This document shows, one piece after another, positions 57,125 through 64,000 of a stretch of DNA of 64,000 bases. The position numbers and the translations under genes are program-made. Under the pieces are notes generated by a model. It made no database searches and had not been told where the DNA came from. It saw only the letters and a list, made by a program, of their open reading frames with translations. The stretch comes from Paenibacillus piri (GTDB lineage: Bacteria; Bacillota; Bacilli; Paenibacillales; NBRC-103111): positions 297,724 to 361,723 of the forward strand of contig NZ_SMRT01000005.1 in the NCBI RefSeq assembly GCF_004354045.1, given 5' to 3'. Position 1 is the stretch's first letter; each line of letters begins with the position of its first letter.

Positions 57125-58465
57125 ATGAAGAAAGCGCTAACAACATTGGTTTCGCTATCTCTGCTTCTGACTGCCGCAGGCTGCGGCGGCGGTACGACCA
57201 CTCCAACCGGGACACCGGCGGCGGGAGGGGATGCGGCCAAGAAGCCTGAAGCAGCCGCCTCTGACAAGAAAGAACCCGTCAAGCTGCGCATCGCGTGGTG
57301 GGGGGGACAGGCAAGACATGACTATACACTGAAAATTATCGAGCTGTATCAGCAAAAAAATCCGAACGTCAAGTTTGAGGCCGAGTATGCCGCTTTTGAC
57401 GACTACTGGAAAAAACTCGCTCCGCAAGCGGCGGCTAACGATCTTCCGGATATTATCCAAATGGATGACGCTTATATCAGCCAGTTCGGAGGAAGAGGCC
57501 AGCTTGAAGATTTGCGGCCTTACATGGAAAGCGGCAAGCTGGATAAGAGCAATATCGCCCCCGGATTTCTGAAGATCGGGGAATACGACGGCAAGCAGTA
57601 TCAGATCACGCTGGGCGTTAATGCGCTCGGAGCGACAGTGGATGCCGAGATGCTGAAGAAGGCTGGCGGTTCCTTACCCGCAAAGGACTGGACTTGGGAC
57701 GATATGGAGGCAGCCGCGCAAAAGCTTAAAGCATCGGGCAAGCTGCTGGGTGACCGGATTGATCAAAAAACGTTCTTCGCTTACTACTTGCGTACCCAGG
57801 ATCAAAGACTCTACAACGCAGACGGCACGGCTTTAGGCTATAGTGACGACAAGCCGTTTATCGATTATTTCAAGCGCTATCAAAAATGGTATGACGCAGG
57901 GTATGTGCTTCCTTTAGATAAATTGGCGACGAAGAAGTTTACGCCGGAAGATGACGAGATGGTGTTAGGCAACGCTTTCGGAACCTTCGCCTGGTCCAAT
58001 CAATACATTGCCTTTAATGCGGCTGCGAAACGTCCGACCGAGATGCTGCCGCCTCCGGGGCCGAATGGCAAAAAAGGCTTGTTCCTTAAATCGAGCCAAG
58101 GCTTATCGGTGACCAAAAACTCGAAAAACAAAGAGGAAGCTATCAAATTTGTGAATTTCTTCATAAATGACATTGAAGCGCATAAAATTATGAAAGGTGA
58201 ACGCGGCGTTCCGATCAACTCTAAAATTCAAGAAGCGTTGAAACCTTTGTTAAAACTTGAAGAAGTGAAAGTTTTCGACTATGTGGCTTGGGCGGAAGCG
58301 AACAGCAGTCCGAACGATCCTCCGTATCCGGTCGGCTCGGTCGAAGTTCTCAAAGTACTGCAGGATGTGACAGAACAAATTCTTTATAAGAAAATTTCCG
58401 TCGAAGACGGCGCGGCCAAATTCCGTAAAGAGGCTAATGCGATCCTAGCGAAAAACAAAAAGTAA
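57125..58465 (+). CDS. CUT1 sugar ABC transporter, solute-binding lipoprotein 2
   Basis: 446 residues. Lipobox LLTAAGC, Thr/Pro/Gly-rich linker, then a binding domain collinear with the first protein throughout (identical blocks include LRIAWWGGQARHDYTLK, WKKLAPQAAANDLPD and KFTPEDDEMVLGN). The ligand-contacting N-lobe differs at scattered positions, so the ligand could be different. Start ATG 57125 with GGGGGAGG. The tandem pair, including its upstream element, looks like a recent duplication. Confidence 0.95.
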   Translation: MKKALTTLVSLSLLLTAAGCGGGTTTPTGTPAAGGDAAKKPEAAASDKKEPVKLRIAWWGGQARHDYTLKIIELYQQKNPNVKFEAEYAAFDDYWKKLAPQAAANDLPDIIQMDDAYISQFGGRGQLEDLRPYMESGKLDKSNIAPGFLKIGEYDGKQYQITLGVNALGATVDAEMLKKAGGSLPAKDWTWDDMEAAAQKLKASGKLLGDRIDQKTFFAYYLRTQDQRLYNADGTALGYSDDKPFIDYFKRYQKWYDAGYVLPLDKLATKKFTPEDDEMVLGNAFGTFAWSNQYIAFNAAAKRPTEMLPPPGPNGKKGLFLKSSQGLSVTKNSKNKEEAIKFVNFFINDIEAHKIMKGERGVPINSKIQEALKPLLKLEEVKVFDYVAWAEANSSPNDPPYPVGSVEVLKVLQDVTEQILYKKISVEDGAAKFRKEANAILAKNKK

Positions 58466-58474
58466 GCGATTAGG

Positions 58475-58514
58475 GGGTCAGAACGGCATCTTGGGTGCTG
58501 CCTTCTGACCCTTT
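58475..58514 (+). terminator. Attenuator-type hairpin before the permease genes
   Basis: GGGTCAGAA (58475-58483) pairs with TTCTGACCC (58503-58511), with inner GGCA/TGCC; weak TTT tail. Probably reduces permease expression relative to the binding proteins. Confidence 0.75.
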
Positions 58515-58657
58515 CTGCAATTCCGCTGCCGCAAGCAGGGGCGAATCTGTTTTTAACTAGGTCGGACAGTTTCTGCCTTCTTAACCCCGGGAGCTTACAT
58601 CAATGACGGATAAAATTGGGACAAACCTATTCAATACTGGCATAAGGGGTTGAAATT

Positions 58658-59557
58658 ATGAAGCTGCGTGAAAACGACAATGTGGTCGGGTACGTGTTTA
58701 CCGCTCCATTCATACTCGGATTCCTGATCTTTACATTGTATCCGATCCTGTCTTCACTCTACTATTCGTTTACCGAGTATAATTTGATGGAAGCGCCAAG
58801 ATGGATCGGCTTTGATAACTACGACAAAATGTTTTTTGACGATGAAAAAATATGGAAGTCGTTTCAAGTTACGTTTACGTATGTGTTCGCCAGCGTACCG
58901 CTCCGGCTTGCGTTCGCGCTCATTGTAGCGATGCTGCTCAACAGGGCGATCAGCGGGATCGGGATTTACCGGTCGGCCTATTATTTGCCTTCGCTCATAG
59001 GCGGCAGCGTGGCCGTATCGATCATGTGGGTGCAAATTTTCGGCGACAAGGGGCTTCTGAATTCATTGCTGGGCGCAGTCGGCATTCACAGCGACACCTC
59101 CTGGATCGGCAGTCCGGGAACGGCCTTATGGACGCTGATCGCGTTGTCCGTATGGCAGTTCGGCTCGTCCATGCTTATATTTCTGGCCGGGCTTAAAAAT
59201 ATACCGGTTTCGTATTACGAAGCGGCCGGCGTAGACGGAGCCAACGCGTTCCACCGCTTTTTCAAAATAACGCTGCCGCTGCTCAGTCCGATTATTTTGT
59301 TCAATCTGATCATGCAGACGATATCCGCGTTTATGACCTTTACGCCCGCTTACATTATTTCCAGGGGTGAAGGCGGACCGCTCGACAATACGCTGCTTTA
59401 TTCGCTCTACTTGTACCGGAGGGCTTTCGTTTTCTTCGAGATGGGCTATGCTTCGGCCATGGCCTGGGTGATGCTGATCATTATCGGTCTGATCACGCTG
59501 GCTATATTCAAATCATCCGTGTACTGGGTCCATTACGAGACGAAAGGAGAGAAGTAG
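58658..59557 (+). CDS. CUT1 sugar ABC transporter permease, UgpA/LacF-type
   Basis: 299 residues, six membrane segments. The ATPase-contact EAA motif reads [26 protein letters not shown] at about residues 187-212. It starts at ATG 58658 with AAGGGG upstream, after the attenuator-type hairpin, and is followed by the second permease after 1 nt. Confidence 0.95.
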   Translation: MKLRENDNVVGYVFTAPFILGFLIFTLYPILSSLYYSFTEYNLMEAPRWIGFDNYDKMFFDDEKIWKSFQVTFTYVFASVPLRLAFALIVAMLLNRAISGIGIYRSAYYLPSLIGGSVAVSIMWVQIFGDKGLLNSLLGAVGIHSDTSWIGSPGTALWTLIALSVWQFGSSMLIFLAGLKNIPVSYYEAAGVDGANAFHRFFKITLPLLSPIILFNLIMQTISAFMTFTPAYIISRGEGGPLDNTLLYSLYLYRRAFVFFEMGYASAMAWVMLIIIGLITLAIFKSSVYWVHYETKGEK

Positions 59558-59558
59558 C

Positions 59559-60398
59559 ATGCCGTTGCGTAAAAATAACGCGTGGATTTATCATCTCATC
59601 GTCGGTGCATTGGCTTTCATCATGCTGTACCCGATCATTTGGCTCGCCGCCAGTTCCCTGAAGCCGAACAGCGAAATATTTTCCACGGCGTACAGCCTGA
59701 TTCCGAGCCGTCTGGAATTTAATAACTACGTTACCGGTTGGAAAGGCTTCGCCGGCAATACGTTCGGCACCTTTTTCAAAAATTCGTTTATTATCGTTAT
59801 TTTCGCCACCATCGGCGCCGTGCTTTCTTCTTCTCTCGTCGCTTACGGGCTGGCCCGCATTCCGTTCAAAGGCAAGTCGTTCTGGTTTGCCTGCGTCATG
59901 ATGACGCTGATGCTGCCGCATGACGTGACTGTCATTCCGCAGTATGTCATGTTCGCCAAGCTGGGCTGGCTGTCCTCGTTCAAGCCGATCATCGTCCCGA
60001 GCTTTTTCGGAATGCCGTTCTTTATATTTCTGATCATGCAGTTTATCCGGACGATTCCGCAGGAAATGGACGAGGCGGCGAAAATGGACGGCTGCAGCAA
60101 ATATACGATCTTTTTCCGGATTATTGTGCCGCTGATCGTACCGGCGCTCGTGACCGCGACGATTTTCTCCTTTTATTGGAGATGGGATGATTTCATCAAC
60201 CCGCTGCTCTATTTGAACAAGCCGACGCTCTACCCGGTATCGCTGGCGCTGAAGCTGTTCCTGGACGGGGATTCGCTCAACAACTGGGGCGGGATGTTCG
60301 CCATGTCGACGCTGTCTCTCGTACCGATCGTCGTCATATTCTTTATTTTTCAAAAATATATCGTCGAAGGGATCAGCACCAGCGGTTTGAAGGGCTGA
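59559..60398 (+). CDS. CUT1 sugar ABC transporter permease, UgpE/LacG-type
   Basis: 279 residues, six membrane segments. EAA motif [26 protein letters not shown] near residues 168-193. GAAAGGAG lies in the end of the previous gene, one base separates stop and start, so the two permeases are translationally coupled and form the channel heterodimer. Confidence 0.95.
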   Translation: MPLRKNNAWIYHLIVGALAFIMLYPIIWLAASSLKPNSEIFSTAYSLIPSRLEFNNYVTGWKGFAGNTFGTFFKNSFIIVIFATIGAVLSSSLVAYGLARIPFKGKSFWFACVMMTLMLPHDVTVIPQYVMFAKLGWLSSFKPIIVPSFFGMPFFIFLIMQFIRTIPQEMDEAAKMDGCSKYTIFFRIIVPLIVPALVTATIFSFYWRWDDFINPLLYLNKPTLYPVSLALKLFLDGDSLNNWGGMFAMSTLSLVPIVVIFFIFQKYIVEGISTSGLKG

Positions 60399-60440
60399 TT
60401 GGTCGATACCTCGCACGGTTGCCGTACGTGCGATCTGACA

Positions 60441-60470
60441 AACCGTCGTTTCATTGAAACGGCGGTTTTT
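60441..60470 (+). terminator. Terminator of the sugar transporter operon
   Basis: AACCGTCGTTTCA pairs with GAAACGGCGGTT (one G-T), then T5. Confidence 0.88.
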
Positions 60471-60621
60471 CGCATGCTATTGTATGCGTGTTATTGTCAG
60501 AGTATGAATGTTGAAAAGGCCATGGTAAAATATTCCTGATGCTATAAAAGCTACGTCATCGTCTAAACATCGTGTTCCCGCCGCGGGTTATTATATCTAT
60601 AGAATTGGAGCTGATGCAGTA

Positions 60622-61533
60622 TTGAGTAAAGATAAGCTTGTTTCAAAAATGTTATCGACAGCGGAAACCATGGGTCTAACTAATGTTACACCTATTGTGC
60701 TTAGTGATGGAGGGAATTTGAATATTCATTTGACTCCCTATCCGGTTGTTGCTCGATTGGCCGCGGCTCTTTCAGAGGAAGATTCAAAACATGCTCATAC
60801 AGTGCTCGATCGGGAGCTGCGGGCAGCGCATCACCTCGATGCGAAGGGTGTTCAAGTGCTGCTGCCTTGCGACCTGATTGATGCAGGGCCGTACGATGTC
60901 GATGGGACATGGATGACGTTATGGAATTATGTGCCACCAACACCCCTGCAGCCTCCTTCGCCGAGCGAAGCCGTTGATCTGGTAAACAGGCTTTCCATAG
61001 CAATGAAAGACTTCGATGATGAGCTTCCTGTGCTGGGAGTTTGGGAGCGGACTTGCCGGTCCGCCGCAAGATTGAAGCGGCAATCCGATCCGCGTATACA
61101 AGCATTGCTTCAAATCTTCCATAAGGCAGATGAACGGATGCGATCGGAACCGGACTCGTTAGTACCGTGTCACGGCGATGCCCATGCGCGAAATTTAATA
61201 CCCGGCCCCGAGGGCTGGATCTGGATGGACTTTGAGGATGTATCCTTAATGCCTGCTTACTGGGACTTGGCTTCATTTGTTTGTAATCTCGCCTTGTTCG
61301 GCGGATTTCAGGAGCCGACTTTTAAATACATGCTCGGCCATACCGGCATTGCGGCTGATCCACAAGCTTTCGGATTTGCTATGACCGCACGTACGCTAAT
61401 GTCTGTGCTGGGTAATTTGGACTTTGCTCTGGAAGGTCATGGGGATTTAGCATTTGCAAATCGACAACTGGAGCATGCGGAACATTTTTTAATCCAGCTC
61501 GACCTGATCTTTGAAATAGAGGACGGTATTTAA
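60622..61533 (+). CDS. Aminoglycoside phosphotransferase-family protein
   Basis: 303 residues of the APH/choline kinase fold: catalytic loop HGDAHARNL (Asp near residue 187, Asn near 192) and the metal-binding MDFEDVSLMP. The nucleotide lobe is short and lacks a clear antibiotic-specific signature, so a small-molecule kinase is as likely as a resistance enzyme. Start TTG 60622 with TTGGAG 11 nt upstream. Confidence 0.85.
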   Translation: MSKDKLVSKMLSTAETMGLTNVTPIVLSDGGNLNIHLTPYPVVARLAAALSEEDSKHAHTVLDRELRAAHHLDAKGVQVLLPCDLIDAGPYDVDGTWMTLWNYVPPTPLQPPSPSEAVDLVNRLSIAMKDFDDELPVLGVWERTCRSAARLKRQSDPRIQALLQIFHKADERMRSEPDSLVPCHGDAHARNLIPGPEGWIWMDFEDVSLMPAYWDLASFVCNLALFGGFQEPTFKYMLGHTGIAADPQAFGFAMTARTLMSVLGNLDFALEGHGDLAFANRQLEHAEHFLIQLDLIFEIEDGI

Positions 61534-61737
61534 TCATCGGATGACGATGGTCGAAGATAACTAGATGTTGTGGAGTTACCCCTAATAGTAAAATGAATCA
61601 TCCGGAAACGTGGTACAACAGCAGGAAAGCCGAATTGTATCCGGCAATGTTTATAATCAAGTCCAGGAAGCTTTGAATATTTCACGATACATATTACGGT
61701 AGCTTGTTGATTGTAAAAACGAGGTGGAGGTATTTTT

Positions 61738-62199
61738 GTGGGTCAAGAGTCAGATGTTCTGACAATCGAGTTCGTTAACGACGAGACACAAATACAGGCC
61801 AAGCAATTAATACTTGATGGTTTGGAAGAGCATTTCGGGTTCCTGGATACGTCTCTTAACCCCGATTTAAACAATATTGTCGACCATTATATAAAGAATG
61901 GAAATGTTTTTTTAGTAGGATTAGTCCAAGGTGAAGTAGTTTGCAGCGGGGCGCTCATCTCGGTCAATGATAATTCAGGAAGAATTGTAAGAATGTCTGT
62001 AAAGAAAACATTTAGGAGAAATGGTTTTGCCGGCATCATCATAAGAGCGTTGGAACAGATCGCGAAAGAAAAAGGATACAAGAGCATCATGCTGAAAACA
62101 ATCATTCATTGGTCCGATGCTGTCGGCTTCTATACGAGTCAAGGCTACAGGAAAAGCAACCTGGAAGGTGATAGTGTGACCATGATAAAAACCATGTAA
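61738..62199 (+). CDS. GNAT-family N-acetyltransferase
   Basis: 153 residues. The acetyl-CoA loop is RRNGFAGIIIRAL (R/Q-x-x-G-x-G/A) in the second half, followed by the DAVGFYTSQGYR motif; both are GNAT hallmarks. Start GTG 61738 with GAGGTGGAGG upstream. Substrate unknown. The 200 nt before it hold nothing supported. Confidence 0.9.
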   Translation: MGQESDVLTIEFVNDETQIQAKQLILDGLEEHFGFLDTSLNPDLNNIVDHYIKNGNVFLVGLVQGEVVCSGALISVNDNSGRIVRMSVKKTFRRNGFAGIIIRALEQIAKEKGYKSIMLKTIIHWSDAVGFYTSQGYRKSNLEGDSVTMIKTM

Positions 62200-62289
62200 T
62201 CAGCATATCGATACATATTATTGCGACCGATGCTCCGTTTCTATTTGACAATGAAGGCCGATCCATTCCATGCATAGAGGAGGACAACG

Positions 62290-62879
62290 ATGAGTTCATT
62301 GTATCGCTCTACAACCTATATACCTCAACTGGTCAATGAATGCAAGAAGCTGGCTGAAGAAGCTGGGTTTACAAAATCATGCACAGATCCATTCGGTAGA
62401 TTATTGAATGCGTTAGTGGGGCAAGTCAGCGGTAAAATTTTGGAGGTTGGGACAGGCTTTGGAGTAAGTACATCATGGATTATTTCGGCAATGACAAAAG
62501 AAGCGAGCCTGATTACCGTAGATTGCGACGAATCCCAAGTGAGCAGGGTCAAGCAAACATTGAAAGGGATCGAGTAGAGTTTTATTGCGGGGATTGGAAA
62601 GAAGTGTTGGAGAGAGGCCCTTTCTGCTTTATTTTTGCGGATGCTGCAGACGCCAAGAGGGATAACCCGGACAAGTTATTTGGAGCCTTGGAGGCTGGTG
62701 GTATGCTGGTAATGGATGATTTTACTCCGGAACCGTATTGGCCGGAAGATTGGAAGGGGAAGCCGGATCGAGTTAGACATTATTGGTTGAACCATCCGCA
62801 GCTTGCTGCAACCGAAATACTTGTAACTCCCAGAGAGGCAGTAATTATTGCATCGAAGTTAAGCGATGAGGATATTTAA
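62290..62879 (+). pseudogene. O-methyltransferase-type gene with a frameshift
   Basis: The first frame (ATG 62290, AGAGGAGG upstream) encodes the SAM-binding ILEVGTGFGVSTSWI and VDCDESQVSRVKQTLKG, then ends at 62577. The other frame resumes at RVEFYCGDWKEVL and continues with FADAADAKRDNPDKLF and GGMLVMDDFTPE to 62879. Both parts belong to one class I methyltransferase resembling class I O-methyltransferases. An indel near 62560-62576 breaks it. Confidence 0.85.
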
Positions 62880-62885
62880 TGATTA

Positions 62886-63056
62886 AAGGCTAATGATCTC
62901 GGTCTGTCGTCAAAAGAGGTCGCAGTGAAAGAAATAAAAGAAGAGTCGGGATTTCAGGTCGAAGCAACCCGTTTATTGGGAGTAATGGACAAAAAGTTCC
63001 ATCTGTTCCGGCGGACTGTTTTCATCGATAACCTTCGGAAGGTTAAACTAACGTGA
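62886..63056 (+). pseudogene. Nudix hydrolase remnant
   Basis: An open stretch without its own start encodes SSKEVAVKEIKEESGFQVEA, the core of a Nudix box (E-x7-E-x2-EE-x-G), then RLLGVMDKKFHLFRRTVF, and stops at 63056. The N-terminal half and the C-terminal end are missing. Confidence 0.8.
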
Positions 63057-63165
63057 CGGGTTTTAACGCGCAAATCAACAATGCTAAAGCCAAAAGATGA
63101 TCACTTGCTTGAATGTGATACGATCTATATGAAATCAATCTCTTAAACAAAGGATGTGTAATCTC

Positions 63166-63516
63166 ATGAAGCTGAATCATGTCAATCTTACGGTCACGGA
63201 CGTTCCCGCCGCTCGACAATTTCTGGAGAAATATTTCGGACTCAAAAGCATCGATACGAGCGAAGACGCGCGCGGCGATTCATTCGCCGCATTGTTTGAC
63301 GATGATCGATTGGTACTCACATTGATGAAAGGAGCCCAAGTCAGTTATCCCAAAACGTTTCATATCGGGTTCGCCCAGGAAAGCGAAGAGAAGGTGAATG
63401 AGATCCATCAACGGTTGAAAGACGATGGATTCAATGTCGCGCCGCCGCAAAGATCGCATGGATGGACCTTCTATGTGAAAGCGCCGGGCGGTTTTACCGT
63501 CGAAGTCCTTGCATAA
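63166..63516 (+). CDS. VOC-family protein (glyoxalase/dioxygenase fold)
   Basis: 116 residues, one VOC module: KLNHVNLTVTDVPAARQFLEKYFGL at the start with a metal-ligand His, FHIGFAQ in the middle and TFYVKAPGGFTVEVLA at the end with a terminal Glu. Typical roles are lyases or antibiotic-binding proteins; which is open. Start ATG 63166 with AAAGGATG 9 nt upstream; ATG 63154 overlaps that site. Confidence 0.88.
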   Translation: MKLNHVNLTVTDVPAARQFLEKYFGLKSIDTSEDARGDSFAALFDDDRLVLTLMKGAQVSYPKTFHIGFAQESEEKVNEIHQRLKDDGFNVAPPQRSHGWTFYVKAPGGFTVEVLA

Positions 63517-63592
63517 ATGTATTTAGCTAAGTTAAAGCCAGGGGCTGTCCAATAAGGGTATCAATCGGTGATATAGTCCCCCAAAATATGCA

Positions 63593-63640
63593 AAGCCGCC
63601 TCCAACACCACTATATAAGTGGGGATGGAAGCGGCTTTTT
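63593..63640 (+). terminator. Terminator hairpin used as intron insertion site
   Basis: AAGCCGC-C-TCCA (63593-63604) pairs with TGGA-A-GCGGCTT (63626-63637), with an inner CCACT/AGTGG, then T5. The intron starts five bases later. Confidence 0.9.
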
Positions 63641-63645
63641 ATATG

Positions 63646-64000
63646 GTGCGCCCGGCATGGGCGATAACTAGGCGGTGAAAGTCCGCTACAGGCTTGGCAG
63701 TAGGAACTGTTAGCCGAAGGCAAGGGTGTCCGTCGCGAGGCGGAATCTGAAGGAAGCCGGAGGCAAACCCTCGGTCTGACGAACAGAAATCACATACAAG
63801 GCATGGTGAGACGGACGAGCTTGCCATACAAAGCAAAGTCCAATACTGCCCGAATCTCATCATGTAGATGTGGCAGATAGATGAGGGGAAAGTTATCGCT
63901 CTTACCCGGGGAGGTCTCACAGACGTGAAGTAGGAAAAAAAAAAAAATCCGAAAGACGGAGTAAAGCTCGCTGTGAGAAGTCAGCAGAGGCCATAGTACG
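63646..64000 (+). mobile_element. Group IIC intron, 5' part (truncated by window end)
   Basis: The 5' end GTGCGCCCGGCATGGGCG matches the group II consensus start and the Oceanobacillus iheyensis IIC intron as remembered. Further domain I blocks agree in order: AACTGTTAGCC, AAGGGTGTCCGT, GGAATCTGAAGGAAGC, and TTACCCGGGGAGGTCT near domain III. Position directly after a terminator hairpin is the known target choice of IIC introns. The reverse transcriptase ORF in domain IV and domains V-VI would lie past the window. A 13-A tract at 63935-63947 and a TCTCACAG/CTGTGAGA stem (63915-63922 with 63971-63978) are additions relative to that intron. Confidence 0.93.

Noticed and set aside
63541..63592. 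GGGGCTGTCC-type sequence that looks like an IS tip
   Set aside because: No paired end or transposase in the window, too short to call.

Overview
The window looks like chromosomal DNA of a Paenibacillaceae-type Bacillota (a Paenibacillus or close relative). The evidence is gene order: the sequence carries the block known from Bacillus subtilis as mnmA, cymR, yrvO, yrrD, yrrI, alaS, ireB(yrzL), ruvX(yrrK), yrzB, mltG(yrrL), yrrN, yrrO and pbpI(yrrR), with a T-box in front of alaS, strong AGGAGG-type ribosome binding sites, many TTG/GTG starts, a KinB-like kinase, and a YesM/YesN-type two-component pair beside a CUT1 sugar transporter. No rRNA, tRNA or CRISPR array was seen.

Layout. 1-9000: 3' end of rarA, a CNNM/CorC-type exporter, mnmA facing cymR-yrvO, yrrD, a zinc-ribbon protein, an AI-2E family permease and an ArsB/NhaD permease. 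9200-17230: alaS with its T-box, then ireB, ruvX, two DUF1292 genes, mltG and two U32-family tRNA hydroxylation genes (trhP1/trhP2). 17230-19070: a decayed island with two IS91-type transposase fragments, each followed by a copy of a long structured element. 19070-31800: chemoreceptor, class B PBP, KinB-like kinase, Tat-exported phosphoesterase, aldo/keto reductase, DUF2157/GDYXXLXY pair, MFS exporter, lipL. 32000-37000: HxlR regulator facing a Gfo/Idh oxidoreductase, ilvE facing a LysR regulator, an esterase. 37100-42600: pdhABCD, interrupted between pdhB and pdhC by 468 nt of hairpins that include a third copy of the structured element. 42650-52100: GH36 alpha-galactosidase, a second Gfo/Idh protein, DinB, a TetR/epimerase unit with a shared operator, an unknown basic protein, an HD hydrolase and a frameshifted DUF429 gene. 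52170-60400: sugar-responsive two-component system, two tandem paralogous solute-binding lipoproteins and two permeases. 60600-64000: phosphotransferase, GNAT, a frameshifted methyltransferase, a Nudix remnant, a VOC protein, then the 5' part of a group IIC intron seated right after a terminator hairpin and cut by the window end.

How genes work together. cymR/yrvO/mnmA link cysteine supply to tRNA thiolation; lipL attaches lipoyl precursors needed by the E2 encoded by pdhC; the yesM/yesN-like pair very likely controls the adjacent sugar transporter through a palindrome found upstream of both binding-protein genes. The best candidates for something undescribed are the three covarying structured elements (18006-18229, 18540-18747, 39499-39690), the tetR gene with an apparent ATC start and an 18-bp operator shared with its neighbour, and the triplicated 17-nt mini-ORF leader in front of trhP1.
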